Shown in pieces: positions 33,951-42,599 of a stretch of DNA of 62,865 nucleotides. This stretch comes from Pseudonocardia acidicola (GTDB lineage Bacteria > Actinomycetota > Actinomycetes > Mycobacteriales > Pseudonocardiaceae). The translations under genes and the position numbers were made by a program. The DNA lies in assembly GCF_012911935.1 (NCBI RefSeq), contig NZ_JAAXLA010000037.1:1-62865 (forward strand), read 5' to 3'. Each line of letters begins with the position of its first letter. Positions within the stretch are counted from its first letter, which is position 1. The notes under the pieces were generated by a model. That model was not told the origin of the DNA. It made no database searches and was given only the letters and a program-made list of their open reading frames with translations.

Positions 33951-34393
33951 GGCGTCGGCGGGGAGGTGGCCCCGCCCTCGACGGAGCCCGGTTCATCCAC
34001 CGGCAGGTCCTCGTCGGTCGCCAGCCGCGGGCTGCGCTGCTCGGCGAGGCGACGCAGGATCTCCAGGCCCTTCTCGACGTTGAGCGCGGTGCGCACTCCT
34101 TCCAGGGAGAGCCCGAGCTCCACCAGGGTGATGGCCACCGCCGGGCGCATGCCCACCACCACGGTCTCCGCGTCCAGCACCCGCGACAGCGCGGCGGTCG
34201 AGGCGAACATCCGCCCGATGAAGGAATCGACGATCTCCACAGCCGAGATGTCGATCAGCACGCCCCGGGCCCCGGTGGCCACGATCCGCTCCGCGAGGTC
34301 CTCCTGCAGCGTGAGCACCGTGTCGTCCTGCAGGTCGACCTGGATGGACACCAGCAGCGCGTCGCCGAGCGAGAGGATCGGCACCCGGTCCAT
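33947..34393 (-). CDS. rsbS: RsbS stressosome scaffold protein
   Basis: A 148-residue STAS protein with a charged C-terminal tail of about 30 residues not found in the Bacillus form. VPILSLGDALLVSIQVDLQD opens the domain and GVLIDISAVEIVDSFIGRMF holds the Ser (in DIS) phosphorylated by RsbT. ATG overlaps the rsbR stop by one base (TGATG). Confidence 0.9.
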   Translation of the reverse strand: MDRVPILSLGDALLVSIQVDLQDDTVLTLQEDLAERIVATGARGVLIDISAVEIVDSFIGRMFASTAALSRVLDAETVVVGMRPAVAITLVELGLSLEGVRTALNVEKGLEILRRLAEQRSPRLATDEDLPVDEPGSVEGGATSPPTP

Positions 34394-35238
34394 CAGAGGT
34401 TCCGCGATCGCTGCCGCCGGACGACCTCGACCCCGCTGCCGCGCAGCGCATGCAGCAACGCGTCGGCCAGTGTCGCCTTGGTCGGGATGTCGCCGAACTC
34501 GATGCCCAGTGCGACGATGGTCTGCGCGATCTGTGGGCGGATCCCGGAGATCGTGCACTCCGCCCCCATCAGCCGGGCCGCGACGACCGTCTTCAGCAGG
34601 TGCTGGGCGACCTCGGTGTCGACCGCCGGGACGCCGGTGATGTCGATGATGGCGTGCTCGGAGCCGGTGTCGACCAGGGTCTGCAGCAGCTTCTCCATGA
34701 CGATCTGGGTCCGGGCCGAGTCCAGGGTGCCGATCAGCGGCACGGCCACCACGCCGTCCCAGAGCTTGACCACCGGGGTGGTCAGCTCGAGCAACTGCTC
34801 GGCCTGCTCGCTGATGACCTGCTCGCGGGCGCGGGCGAAGGTCTCGAAGATGAACAGGCCCAGCGCGTCGACCCAGCGGGACACCGCGATGACCGTCGCG
34901 AGCGGCGCGTCGCTGTCGTGGGCGCGTGCGAACAACGCCTCCTTCAGCGCGAACACGGCCGACGACGTCTCACTCGGGGTGAAGCCCCGACGCGCCCATT
35001 CCCGGGACAGCTCGGCGAGCAGCGCCCGCGCGCCCGCGTACGCGTCGGAGCCGACGTCCGCGCCGTCGTCCAGCGCGCCGGACAACTGGCCCAGCAGCTC
35101 GCTGCAGGTGCGCTCGAGCTCGGCCTCGGTGAGACGGCCCTGCATCGGCCCCACCGCCGCGGCCACCCAGCGCTGCAGCACATCCCGCTCGTCACCGCGC
35201 ACCAGGTCCCGCACACACCGGCCGTCGTCCTCCGCCAT
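34393..35238 (-). CDS. rsbR: RsbR-type stressosome sensor
   Basis: A 281-residue protein. The N-terminal sensory domain (about 10-155) is of the helical RsbRD type rather than a globin or PAS domain. The STAS domain (about 160-275) has VAVPLIGTLDSARTQIVMEK and AIIDITGVPAVDTEVAQHLL, with both threonines expected to be targets of RsbT. First gene of the operon; the gap to 35399 upstream is its promoter region. Confidence 0.9.
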   Translation of the reverse strand: MAEDDGRCVRDLVRGDERDVLQRWVAAAVGPMQGRLTEAELERTCSELLGQLSGALDDGADVGSDAYAGARALLAELSREWARRGFTPSETSSAVFALKEALFARAHDSDAPLATVIAVSRWVDALGLFIFETFARAREQVISEQAEQLLELTTPVVKLWDGVVAVPLIGTLDSARTQIVMEKLLQTLVDTGSEHAIIDITGVPAVDTEVAQHLLKTVVAARLMGAECTISGIRPQIAQTIVALGIEFGDIPTKATLADALLHALRGSGVEVVRRQRSRNL

Positions 35239-35399
35239 CGCCCACCTCCAGATCGATTCGCCCGGCGCACTGTAATCAATGAGTGCCGGGAGGCGTCGAT
35301 CGTCCGGTAAGTGGCCATGTCCGCACCCGTCGGGCGCAGGCCTGACGGCTCGTGCGCGGGAATAGTCGCCGGAACGACGTTATTCGCGCACGGGCCCCC

Positions 35400-36473
35400 T
35401 CACCGGCGGTCCTGGTCGAAGACGGCGAAACACTTGTTGGAGTTGAAGACGTCCGTCTTCACCAAGGTCGACCAGTCCAGCGTCATGCCCAGCTCCGTCA
35501 TCGCCCCGAACAGGCAGAACCAGTTGAGCATCTCGTGCTGGCCGGCATCGACGATCTCGGCGCCGGTCACGGCCTTCCAGGTCGCGGTGTCGCCGCGCAC
35601 GAACGCGTCGTAGAGCCGCTCGTCGGCTTCGGTGTCCGGGCGGATGTGCCAGAGCCGGTCGACGAGGAACGCGTGCGACCAGCTCGACGAGGCGACGAGC
35701 GCGATCCGCTTGTCGGTGGCCGACAGCGTCCGCGCGACGGCGGCACCGAGGTCGAAGCAGCGGGCCGGGGTGGGCCCGACCGGGTCGAGCTGCTCGTCGC
35801 GGATCTCGGCGAACCGGGCCAGGCCGCCGCGCCGGGCGATCGCGTGCTGGCCGTAGCAGTTCACCGTGATCGGGACGATCGGGTAGGGGAACTCGGTGCC
35901 GGCGTTGTCGTAGTCGAGGAAGAGTTGGGTGTTGGCGATCGCGTGCGGGAACGGGGAGTTCTCGCGCTTGGCGTAGGAGTAGGCGACGTCGAAGCCGGCG
36001 TTGATCAGGCCGTCGGCGAGGTCGCGGGAGGCCTTCTGGTCGCCGCGCAGGGTGAAGGTCATGTGGTCGGGGCGGCCCCACGCGTTGGGGCTGCCGCGGC
36101 TGGTCATGAACTCGAACGGCTCGACCTCGGTGTCGCCGTAGGCGAGCACGCAGAACGGCGGGACGACCTCCTCGCGGAAGTTCTCGTACTGGTCGTCGCC
36201 CCACACCACCAGGAAGTCGGGCCGGAACTCGTCGAGCGCCTTGCGGCAGCGGACGAGCCCGTCGCGCAGCTCGGCGCGGTGCCGGGCGGCGGCGGCGACC
36301 CCGCCGTCGTGGCCCCACTCCTGCTGCATGAGCGGGGGCCAGGTCGCCGGGTCCTTGGCCTCGTCGGGGATGTCCGGGTCGGTCAGGGTCCAGCGCAGCA
36401 GCCCGGCCATGTGCTCGTCCGTGCCGGCCAGCAGCGGGTAGTGGGTGAGTCCGAGACCGAGGAACTCTGCCAT
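35400..36473 (-). CDS. Class III extradiol dioxygenase, LigB family (third type)
   Basis: A 357-residue LigB-fold protein, longer than the other two in this window. GLTHYPLLAGTDEHM at the N terminus, VVWGDDQYENFREEVVPPFC, and ALVASSSWSHAFLVDRLWH with the catalytic His are present. It has no small subunit gene. ATG 36473 with GAGGAGG upstream. It is divergent in regulation rather than direction: the FadR-type gene sits just upstream on the same strand, and a palindrome at 36529 lies in its promoter. Ring cleavage of a catechol or a pyrogallol-like acid made by the Rieske enzyme at 38430 is likely. Confidence 0.83.
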   Translation of the reverse strand: MAEFLGLGLTHYPLLAGTDEHMAGLLRWTLTDPDIPDEAKDPATWPPLMQQEWGHDGGVAAAARHRAELRDGLVRCRKALDEFRPDFLVVWGDDQYENFREEVVPPFCVLAYGDTEVEPFEFMTSRGSPNAWGRPDHMTFTLRGDQKASRDLADGLINAGFDVAYSYAKRENSPFPHAIANTQLFLDYDNAGTEFPYPIVPITVNCYGQHAIARRGGLARFAEIRDEQLDPVGPTPARCFDLGAAVARTLSATDKRIALVASSSWSHAFLVDRLWHIRPDTEADERLYDAFVRGDTATWKAVTGAEIVDAGQHEMLNWFCLFGAMTELGMTLDWSTLVKTDVFNSNKCFAVFDQDRR

Positions 36474-36528
36474 GACTGCCTCCTCGTCCCCGGCCACGCC
36501 GCCGGGGCTGTGTCCAACCCTAGGCAAT

Positions 36529-36540
36529 CCTGCATGCAGG
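36529..36540. promoter_or_regulatory. Palindrome CCTGCATGCAGG before the dioxygenase gene
   Basis: A perfect 12-base palindrome in the 90-base gap between the FadR-type gene and the dioxygenase, with AA and TT one base further out on either side. Fits a GntR/FadR operator. Confidence 0.5.
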
Positions 36541-36563
36541 TTTCAAGAGAAGTCGCGGTGCTG

Positions 36564-37286
36564 TCAGTCCGGATCGGCAGGGGAGCGGGAAGCGTCCACC
36601 GCGCGCACCAGGTCCTGCCGGTGCAGCGTCATGAGCTTGGTGAGTGCCTCCCGGTTGCGGTCGCGGATCGCGGCGACGATCTCGGCGTGCACGTCGACGT
36701 TGCCGGAGTAGATCTCCTCGTGCCCGGGCAGCAGTTCCGCCCTGGTCAAGGTGCCCTGGATGATCGCGGCGATGGCCTCGTACATGCCGGTGAGGACCGG
36801 GATCCGGGCCGCGCGGGCGATCGCCAGGTGCAGGCGGAGGTTGGCGTCCAGGTAGGCCCGGGCGTCGGCGGCTCCGCGCATCTCCTCCAGTGCCCACTCC
36901 ATGTCGCGGACGTCGGTGGGCCCGGCGCGGTCGACCGCGACCGAGGCGAGCACGTCCTCGAGGTGGGTGCGGGCCTCGAACAGGTCGAGCGGGTCGGTGC
37001 CGGTCCCGGAGAACCACAGGTCGAGCGCACCGAGGCGGACCTGCGGGGGTTGGCTGGCCACGAACACCCCGCCGCCGGGGCCGGGCTTGACGACGACGAG
37101 GCCGCGGTCGCGCAGGATGCGCAGGACCTCGTTCATGACCGTGGGGCTGACCTTGTGGCGCTCCATGAGGTCGGTGCGCCGGCCGAGCGACGTGCCCACC
37201 GGGGTGCGCGCGGCCAGCAGTTCGTTCTCGATCGCGGCGGCGACCTGCTGGGCGCGTGACAGCTGCGCTCCTGCTCGCGACGGCAT
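36564..37286 (-). CDS. GntR-family regulator, FadR subfamily
   Basis: A 240-residue regulator. The winged helix has TSLGRRTDLMERHKVSPTVM and NEVLRILRDRGLVVVKPGPG. The all-helical FCD domain (about 90-235) contains FEARTHLEDVLASVAV, LHLAIARAARIPVLTGMYE and HAEIVAAIRDRN, where Asp/His residues normally bind a metal used in effector sensing. ATG 37286 with AGGGG upstream. It faces the amidohydrolase/Rieske operon at 37414 and precedes the dioxygenase gene, so it probably controls both. Confidence 0.88.
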   Translation of the reverse strand: MPSRAGAQLSRAQQVAAAIENELLAARTPVGTSLGRRTDLMERHKVSPTVMNEVLRILRDRGLVVVKPGPGGGVFVASQPPQVRLGALDLWFSGTGTDPLDLFEARTHLEDVLASVAVDRAGPTDVRDMEWALEEMRGAADARAYLDANLRLHLAIARAARIPVLTGMYEAIAAIIQGTLTRAELLPGHEEIYSGNVDVHAEIVAAIRDRNREALTKLMTLHRQDLVRAVDASRSPADPD

Positions 37287-37337
37287 GGGTCCCCTCGTGG
37301 CGTCGGTGTCCGAGGCTGGCAGCCCCGAATCTCTTGA

Positions 37338-37355
37338 AATCATACGTACATGATT
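37338..37355. promoter_or_regulatory. Inverted repeat AATCAT-acgtac-ATGATT in the divergent promoter
   Basis: Exact 6-base arms with a 6-base spacer, in an AT-rich patch 52 bases before the FadR-type start and about 59 bases before the amidohydrolase start. Candidate operator for the FadR-type regulator. Confidence 0.5.
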
Positions 37356-37413
37356 GTTAGCGTGGCCGCGGTCCAATCGCACCCAGACGACGGCGTCCCG
37401 GGGGTTGATCATC

Positions 37414-38433
37414 GTGAGTCAGCAGGTCCCCGAGGGTCTGATCGACGTGCACACCCACGCCATTGCGGACCGGTTGCCGGACCTGACGGGCTACCCCGGG
37501 CGATGGCCGTCGATCGAGCGGACCGCCGAGGACCGCGCCCGCATCATGCTGGACGGCGCCGTCTACCGGGAGATCGACGACCGCTGCTGGTCGGCCGCGC
37601 GGCGGCTGCGTGACATGGACGCCGAGGGTGTCGCTGCGCAGTTCGTCTCGCCGATCCCGGTCACGCTCTGCCACGACCAGCCCGCGGCGGGCGCCGCGGT
37701 GCTCGCCGCCGCGCAGAACGACTTCCTGGCCGACCTGGTGGCCCACGCGCCCGGCCGGTTCTTCGCGCTGGGTGCGGTGCCGCTGCAGGACCCGCAGCGG
37801 GCGGTCGCCGAGCTGCTGCGCTGCGTCGACGAGCTGGGCTTCCCCGGGGTCGAGATCGGCACCCGGGCCGGCGACGTGGAGCTCGCCGATCCCGCGCTCG
37901 ACCCCTTCTTCGACGCCGCGGCCGACCGCGGTGCGCTCGTCCTGGTGCACCCGGTGGACCTCACGCTCGACCCGCGGCTCGCCGCGCTGGGTATCGGCTT
38001 CGGGCTGGGGATGCCGGTCGAGACCGCGACTGCGGCCGCCGGTCTGCTCACCGGGCGGGCGCGCCGCCCCGGGATGCGACTGTGCCTCGCGCACGGCGGA
38101 GGAGCGCTGCCGTCGATCCTGCCGCGGCTCGACCGCGGTGCACACCTGGCCGGACGCGGCGACGAGCCGTTGCCGAGCGCGCGGGCCCGCGATCTCTGGT
38201 GCGACTCGCTGACCTACGACGCCGCGAGCCTCGACCTGGCGGTGACCCGGTTCGGTGCCGACCACGTCCTGCTCGGTACCGACTACCCGTTCGCGGCACG
38301 CGAGGCGCCGCCCGGAGCGGTGCTGTCCGGGGTGGGCGGGCGGCTGCGCGCGGCCGTGGGCCGGGACAACGTGCTGGCCCTCCTCGACACCGTCCATCCG
38401 CTCGTCACCGATCCACTCGGAGCGAAGCCGTGA
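37414..38433 (+). CDS. Amidohydrolase 2 family, ACMSD-like decarboxylase
   Basis: A 339-residue protein with IDVHTHAIADRLPDL (HxH metal pair), RDMDAEGVAAQFVSPIPVT, the third ligand in VLVHPVDL, CLAHGGGALPSIL and LLGTDYPFAARE with the final Asp. This pattern is that of 2-amino-3-carboxymuconate semialdehyde decarboxylase and gamma-resorcylate decarboxylase. It would remove a carboxyl group from an aromatic or ring-opened acid, or hydrolyse a lactone. GTG 37414 is the likely start (TTG 37405 is possible). It overlaps the Rieske alpha gene. Confidence 0.8.
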   Translation: MSQQVPEGLIDVHTHAIADRLPDLTGYPGRWPSIERTAEDRARIMLDGAVYREIDDRCWSAARRLRDMDAEGVAAQFVSPIPVTLCHDQPAAGAAVLAAAQNDFLADLVAHAPGRFFALGAVPLQDPQRAVAELLRCVDELGFPGVEIGTRAGDVELADPALDPFFDAAADRGALVLVHPVDLTLDPRLAALGIGFGLGMPVETATAAAGLLTGRARRPGMRLCLAHGGGALPSILPRLDRGAHLAGRGDEPLPSARARDLWCDSLTYDAASLDLAVTRFGADHVLLGTDYPFAAREAPPGAVLSGVGGRLRAAVGRDNVLALLDTVHPLVTDPLGAKP

Positions 38434-39710
38434 CCGTGACGAACGACCCCACCCGGCAGACGGTGCCCAGCGGTCCGCTGGTGGAGGAGGACCGTGAGCA
38501 CCACCGCTTCCGGGTGCGCCGGTCGACGATGACCTCGCCGGAGATCTTCGCGCTGGAGATCGAGCGCGTCTTCGGGCACAGCTGGCTCTATGTGGGGCAC
38601 GAGTCGGAGGTCCGGGAGCCGGGCGACTATGTCCGGCGGCCGGTCGGCGGCCGCCCGGTCTTCATGGTCCGCAGCAGCAAGACCGGCGAGGTGAACGTCT
38701 TCCACAACAGCTGCACGCACCGCGGGGCTGTGGTGTGCCGCAAGGACTCCGGCAACGCGAAGGTGTTCCAGTGCTTCTACCACGCCTGGTCGTTCAACAC
38801 CGACGGTGAGCTCGTCGGGGTGCCCGATCGGGACGCCTACGGCGACGGGCTGGACTTCTCGATGCTGGGCCTGCGGCCGGTGGCCCGGGTGCAGAGCTAC
38901 CGGGGCTTCGTCTTCGCGAGCTTCGACCCGGACATCGTCGACCTCGTCGACTACCTGGCCGGGGCCACCGAGTACCTCGACCTGGTGGTCGACGCCGCCG
39001 GTGACGCGGAGATCATCAGGGGCACCAACGAGTACGCCATCGACGCCAACTGGAAGCTGCTGGTCGAGAACAGCATCGACGGCTACCACGCCGCCCCGAC
39101 CCACGACACCTACTTCAAGTACCTGGTCGCGCTGGGCACCGACCTGTCCACCGGTGTCGACGGGGTGGGGCGCTCGCTGGGCAACGGGCACGCGGTCATC
39201 GAGTACCGGGCACCCTGGGGCCGACCGGTGGCCAAGTGGGAACCGATGTTCGGCGAGGAGGCACGTGAGGAGATCGCGCGGCTGCGCGCCGACCTCGTCG
39301 AGCGCTTCGGCGGGGAGCGGGCCCGGCGGATGAGCGAGTCCAACCGGAACCTGTTCATCTACCCGAACCTGATCGTCAACGACATCATGGCGGTCACCGT
39401 GCGCACCTTCATGCCGGTCACGCCCGACCGGATGACGGTGACCGCGTGGGAGCTGGCCCGCCGCGACGAGCTGCCGCAGCTGCGGCAGCGCCGCCTCGAC
39501 AGCTTCCTGACCTTCCTCGGCCCGGGTGGCTTCGCCACCCCCGACGACATCGAGGCCCTCGAGTCCTGCCAGCAGGGTTTCCGCAGCGGCGGGGTGGAGT
39601 GGAACGACATCTCCCGCGGCATGGCCCGCGATCCGCACGCAGCCGACGAAGAACAGATGCGCGCGTTCTGGCGGCGCTGGAACGAGCAGATGATCGGAGC
39701 CATGCGATGA
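38430..39710 (+). CDS. Aromatic-ring-hydroxylating dioxygenase, alpha subunit
   Basis: A 426-residue two-domain oxygenase. Rieske ligands are in FHNSCTHRGAVVCRKDSG and QCFYHAWSFNTDG. The iron site is LLVENSIDGYHAAPTHDTYF, with two His and the bridging Asp before them. Length and pattern fit the benzoate/anthranilate/p-cumate class of alpha subunits that pair with a beta subunit, here the next gene. GTG 38430 overlaps the previous stop. Neither a ferredoxin nor a reductase gene is in this cluster; the reductase at 5051 could serve. Confidence 0.88.
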   Translation: MTVTNDPTRQTVPSGPLVEEDREHHRFRVRRSTMTSPEIFALEIERVFGHSWLYVGHESEVREPGDYVRRPVGGRPVFMVRSSKTGEVNVFHNSCTHRGAVVCRKDSGNAKVFQCFYHAWSFNTDGELVGVPDRDAYGDGLDFSMLGLRPVARVQSYRGFVFASFDPDIVDLVDYLAGATEYLDLVVDAAGDAEIIRGTNEYAIDANWKLLVENSIDGYHAAPTHDTYFKYLVALGTDLSTGVDGVGRSLGNGHAVIEYRAPWGRPVAKWEPMFGEEAREEIARLRADLVERFGGERARRMSESNRNLFIYPNLIVNDIMAVTVRTFMPVTPDRMTVTAWELARRDELPQLRQRRLDSFLTFLGPGGFATPDDIEALESCQQGFRSGGVEWNDISRGMARDPHAADEEQMRAFWRRWNEQMIGAMR

Positions 39711-40246
39711 CCGCCGCTGCCGCCGAGCCCGCACTCCGGCTCATCGGCCCTGAGGTGACCGACCTGCGAGCGGTGACCCGGGCTCAGGTCGAGGACTTCC
39801 TCTACGCCGAGGCGGAGTTGCTCGACGACTGGGACCTCGACACCTGGTTCTCGCTGTACACCGAGGACTGTCGCTACGTCGTCCCTTGCAACGACACCCC
39901 CGACGGGGACCCGTCCCGGGATCTGGTGCTGATCGACGACAACGCGCTGCGGCTGCGGTCCCGGGTGGAACGGCTCAACAGCCGTAAGGCGCATCGCGAG
40001 TACCCGCACTCCGCCACCAGCCACCAGGTGTCCAACGTCCGGCTGCGGGCGGTGGAGAGCGACGAGCTCCCGGTCGTCGCCGAATTCGTGGTGTGGCGGT
40101 TCCGCGGCGATCGCTCGAACACCTACGTCGGCCGCTACTCCTACCGGTTGCGCATCGTGGACGGCAGGCTGCGAATCCGTTCCAAGCGTGCGGTCCTGGC
40201 GATGACGACGCTGCGCCAGGTCTCCGACGTCGCGATCATCCTGTGA
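39707..40246 (+). CDS. Aromatic-ring-hydroxylating dioxygenase, beta subunit
   Basis: A 179-residue beta subunit of the cystatin/NTF2-like fold: VEDFLYAEAELLDDWDLDTW, FSLYTEDCRYVVPCND, SRVERLNSRKAHREYPHSAT and VGRYSYRLRIVDGRLRI. The RLxSxxAHxExPxS pattern is diagnostic. ATGA overlap with the alpha gene and overlap with the SDR gene. It has a structural role in the alpha3beta3 enzyme. Confidence 0.9.
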   Translation: MTAAAAEPALRLIGPEVTDLRAVTRAQVEDFLYAEAELLDDWDLDTWFSLYTEDCRYVVPCNDTPDGDPSRDLVLIDDNALRLRSRVERLNSRKAHREYPHSATSHQVSNVRLRAVESDELPVVAEFVVWRFRGDRSNTYVGRYSYRLRIVDGRLRIRSKRAVLAMTTLRQVSDVAIIL

Positions 40247-41019
40247 GCGCGCCGCTGGCCGCTCGGGCCGCGATCGTCACCGGGGGCGCCACCGGCATCG
40301 GTCTCGCGATCTCGCGACGGTTGCTCGCCGACGGGGCCGCGGTGCTGGTGGCGGCCCGCACCGAGGACGAGCTCAAGACCGGGCTCGACGTGCTGCGCGA
40401 GTCCGGCGCCGATCCACGGGGCTTCGTCGGTGACCTCGCCGTCGCCGGCGAGGCCGAGGCCATGCTGAACGCGGCGGTCCACTCGTTCGGCGGGGTGGAC
40501 ATCCTGGTCAACAACGCCGGCGGCGGGGTCATCCTGCCGACGCTGCAGCACACCGAGGACACGCTGCGCGCGACGATCGACAACAACCTGTGGACCACGT
40601 TGCGGTCCACCCTCGTGCTGCTGCCGCACCTGGTGGCGCGCGGCGGCGGGCGCATCGTCAACATCGGGGCGGAGTCGGTGCGCAACGGGCTCACCGCGCA
40701 TGCGGTCTACAACGCGGCCAAGGGCGGCGTGCATGCGCTCGCCACCGGGCTCGCCCGGGAGTTCGCGCACGCCGGGATCACCGTCAACACCGTTGCGCCC
40801 TCCTACACGCTGACCCCCGAGCTGGCGGCGGCCATCGACGCCGGGAAGCTGCCCGAGCAACTGCGCCCGGTCCTCGACGACGCCGTCGCGCTGATCCCGA
40901 TGGGCCGTCCGGCCGAGCCCGACGAGGTCGCCGCCGCCGTCGCCTACCTGGTCCGGCCCGAGGCCGGTTTCGTCACCGGGCAGGTGATCAGCGTCAACGG
41001 CGGCAGCAGCATGGGATGA
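40243..41019 (+). CDS. Short-chain dehydrogenase, probable cis-dihydrodiol dehydrogenase
   Basis: A 258-residue classical SDR. The cofactor motif is VTGGATGIGLAISRR, then ILVNNAGGG, and the active-site Tyr and Lys are in AVYNAAKGGVHALATGLA. GFVTGQVISVNGGSSMG closes it. It follows the Rieske alpha and beta genes with overlaps, so it most likely rearomatises the cis-diol that they make, giving the catechol for the dioxygenase at 35400. Confidence 0.88.
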   Translation: MSAPLAARAAIVTGGATGIGLAISRRLLADGAAVLVAARTEDELKTGLDVLRESGADPRGFVGDLAVAGEAEAMLNAAVHSFGGVDILVNNAGGGVILPTLQHTEDTLRATIDNNLWTTLRSTLVLLPHLVARGGGRIVNIGAESVRNGLTAHAVYNAAKGGVHALATGLAREFAHAGITVNTVAPSYTLTPELAAAIDAGKLPEQLRPVLDDAVALIPMGRPAEPDEVAAAVAYLVRPEAGFVTGQVISVNGGSSMG

Positions 41020-41044
41020 GCCGTAGCGAGCCGACTCTCGGGCT

Positions 41045-41758
41045 CTACCTCGAACGCAGGTGCACGTCGAAGAAGCGCAGGATGCGCGCCCAGGCGTCCT
41101 CGGCGGAGGGTTCGTGGTAGTTGAAGCCGGCGACGCGCTCCAGGACGCTGAAGGGCCCGGAGTTGTGCCGGTTGAGGAAGGAATGCCCGGCTTCGGGGTA
41201 TTCCTTCACGTCGTGCTCGACGCCGAGAGTGGTCAGAACCCGTTCGAGCTTGTCCGCGGCGCCGCGCAGGGCACGGTCGCGGCGGCCGTAGCTGGCGACC
41301 ACCGGGCAGGCACCGCGCAGCACGGTCTCGGCGTTGTCCGGTACCACGCCGTAGTTGGGGGCGGAGGCGTCGAAACCGCGGGGCGCGGCGAGCAACGCGA
41401 ACCCGCCGCCCACGCAGAATCCGACGACGCCCACGGTTCCGGTGCAGTCGGTCCGGCCGGCGAGCCAGCGGCGGGCGGCCTCGATGTCGCCGAAGGCGGG
41501 ACCCTGCCCGCTGGTCAGGGCCGCGAAGGTGGAGCGCAGGCAGCGCACCGCCCCGCCTGCGGTGAACAGATCGGGGGCGACGGCGACGTAGCCGGCGGCG
41601 GCGAGCCGGTCGGCCTGTTGGCGGATGTCGTCGTTGAGGCCGAACGCCTCGTGCAGCACGACGACGCCGGGCCAGGGGCCGTCGCCGACCGGCGGGACGG
41701 CGAGGTGGGCGCGGAGTTCGGGCGCGCTCGCCGCGCCGGGGATCGTGATTGCGGGCAC
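41045..41758 (-). CDS. Dienelactone hydrolase family protein
   Basis: A 237-residue protein. [38 protein letters not shown] (nucleophile Cys in GFCVGG) and [12 protein letters not shown] (His) are the DLH catalytic parts. Dienelactone hydrolases open lactones of chlorocatechol degradation; many paralogues have other substrates. GTG start with GGGAGG. It converges with the SDR gene. Confidence 0.87.
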   Translation of the reverse strand: MPAITIPGAASAPELRAHLAVPPVGDGPWPGVVVLHEAFGLNDDIRQQADRLAAAGYVAVAPDLFTAGGAVRCLRSTFAALTSGQGPAFGDIEAARRWLAGRTDCTGTVGVVGFCVGGGFALLAAPRGFDASAPNYGVVPDNAETVLRGACPVVASYGRRDRALRGAADKLERVLTTLGVEHDVKEYPEAGHSFLNRHNSGPFSVLERVAGFNYHEPSAEDAWARILRFFDVHLRSR

Positions 41759-41975
41759 GGGGCCTCCCGGTTCAGTCCGATGGTGCGGGCGACGGTGGGG
41801 AAGGATAGGCCGCCGCGACCTCCCCGCCCCCCGGTTCAGGGGCCGAGACCACAGCGCGTCTGATCTTCCCGGCCGGGTATGGCGTGGCCCGGCTGACCGC
41901 GAACAGATCCTGGTAGAAGGCGTTCATGAGGGATGGGACCGAAGGCCGAGTAGCTGGCTACTTCCGTACCGGTGG

Positions 41976-42491
41976 TCAGCGGCGCCGCGCCGGATCGGGC
42001 TTCGGGTCGGCGTCGCAGAGGTCCTGCGCCGCCGGGCAGGCGCCCGCGTCCGCGCCGGACCGGGTGGCCAGCCGCCGCAGTAGGTGTCGCAGCGCGGCGC
42101 GGTCGGTCTCGTCGAGGGGTTCGAGCACCTGCTGCTCGGCGGCGCGCAGGTCGCGCTCGAGTGCGCAGAGCCGCTCCCGGCCGGCGCCGGTGAGCAGGAT
42201 CTGGCGAGCGCGCCGGTCGGCTGGGTCGGGCCTGCGCTCGACGAGGCCGGCCCGCTCGAGGTCGTCGATCAGGTAGGTCATCACGGTGCGGTCGACGCCG
42301 AGCTGCTGGGCCAGTGCGAGCTGGGTGCGCGCGTTCTCCCGGCCGGCCGCGGCGAGGACCTGGTAGCCGCGCGGTCCGCCGGGCAGATCGTCCATCACGT
42401 GGCTCGCGGCCCGCCGGTAGGACCGGAACACCACGCCCAGCGTCCAGCCAAGGTCGGCCTCGACGGGGGTGGTCGTGGGTTCGCTGGTCAC
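41976..42491 (-). CDS. MarR-family transcriptional regulator
   Basis: A 171-residue winged-helix regulator: TQLALAQQLGVDRTVMTYLID, then LERAGLVERRPDPADRRARQ, the DxR wing of MarR. Cys residues occur near the C terminus (GACPAAQDLCDAD), so redox sensing is possible. It is divergent from the azoreductase gene. An AGTAGC-tg-GCTACT repeat lies 14 bases after its stop (41949-41962); the rest of the 217-base gap to 41758 shows nothing. Confidence 0.87.
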   Translation of the reverse strand: MTSEPTTTPVEADLGWTLGVVFRSYRRAASHVMDDLPGGPRGYQVLAAAGRENARTQLALAQQLGVDRTVMTYLIDDLERAGLVERRPDPADRRARQILLTGAGRERLCALERDLRAAEQQVLEPLDETDRAALRHLLRRLATRSGADAGACPAAQDLCDADPKPDPARRR

Positions 42492-42532
42492 GGGCCCATC
42501 GTAGCCGGGAATGTGGCGCCGAATACGGTTCG

Positions 42533-42561
42533 TTGACTATATCATCTGCAAAGCAGAACAT
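42533..42561 (+). promoter_or_regulatory. Promoter with MarR-type operator TCTGC-aaa-GCAGA
   Basis: TTGACT at 42533-42538 and GAACAT at 42556-42561 form a 17-spaced promoter. The perfect 13-base palindrome at 42545-42557 lies between and over them, so a bound repressor would block the azoreductase promoter. A related half (ATCTGATCTGCAG) follows. Confidence 0.55.
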
Positions 42562-42599
42562 CTGATCTGCAGCACGACTGTTCGCACGGAGGTAGTCCG

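Noticed and set aside
41949..41962. AGTAGC-tg-GCTACT after the MarR gene as a terminator
   Set aside because: Stem of six with a 2-base loop cannot fold well as RNA; noted only as a repeat in the MarR entry.
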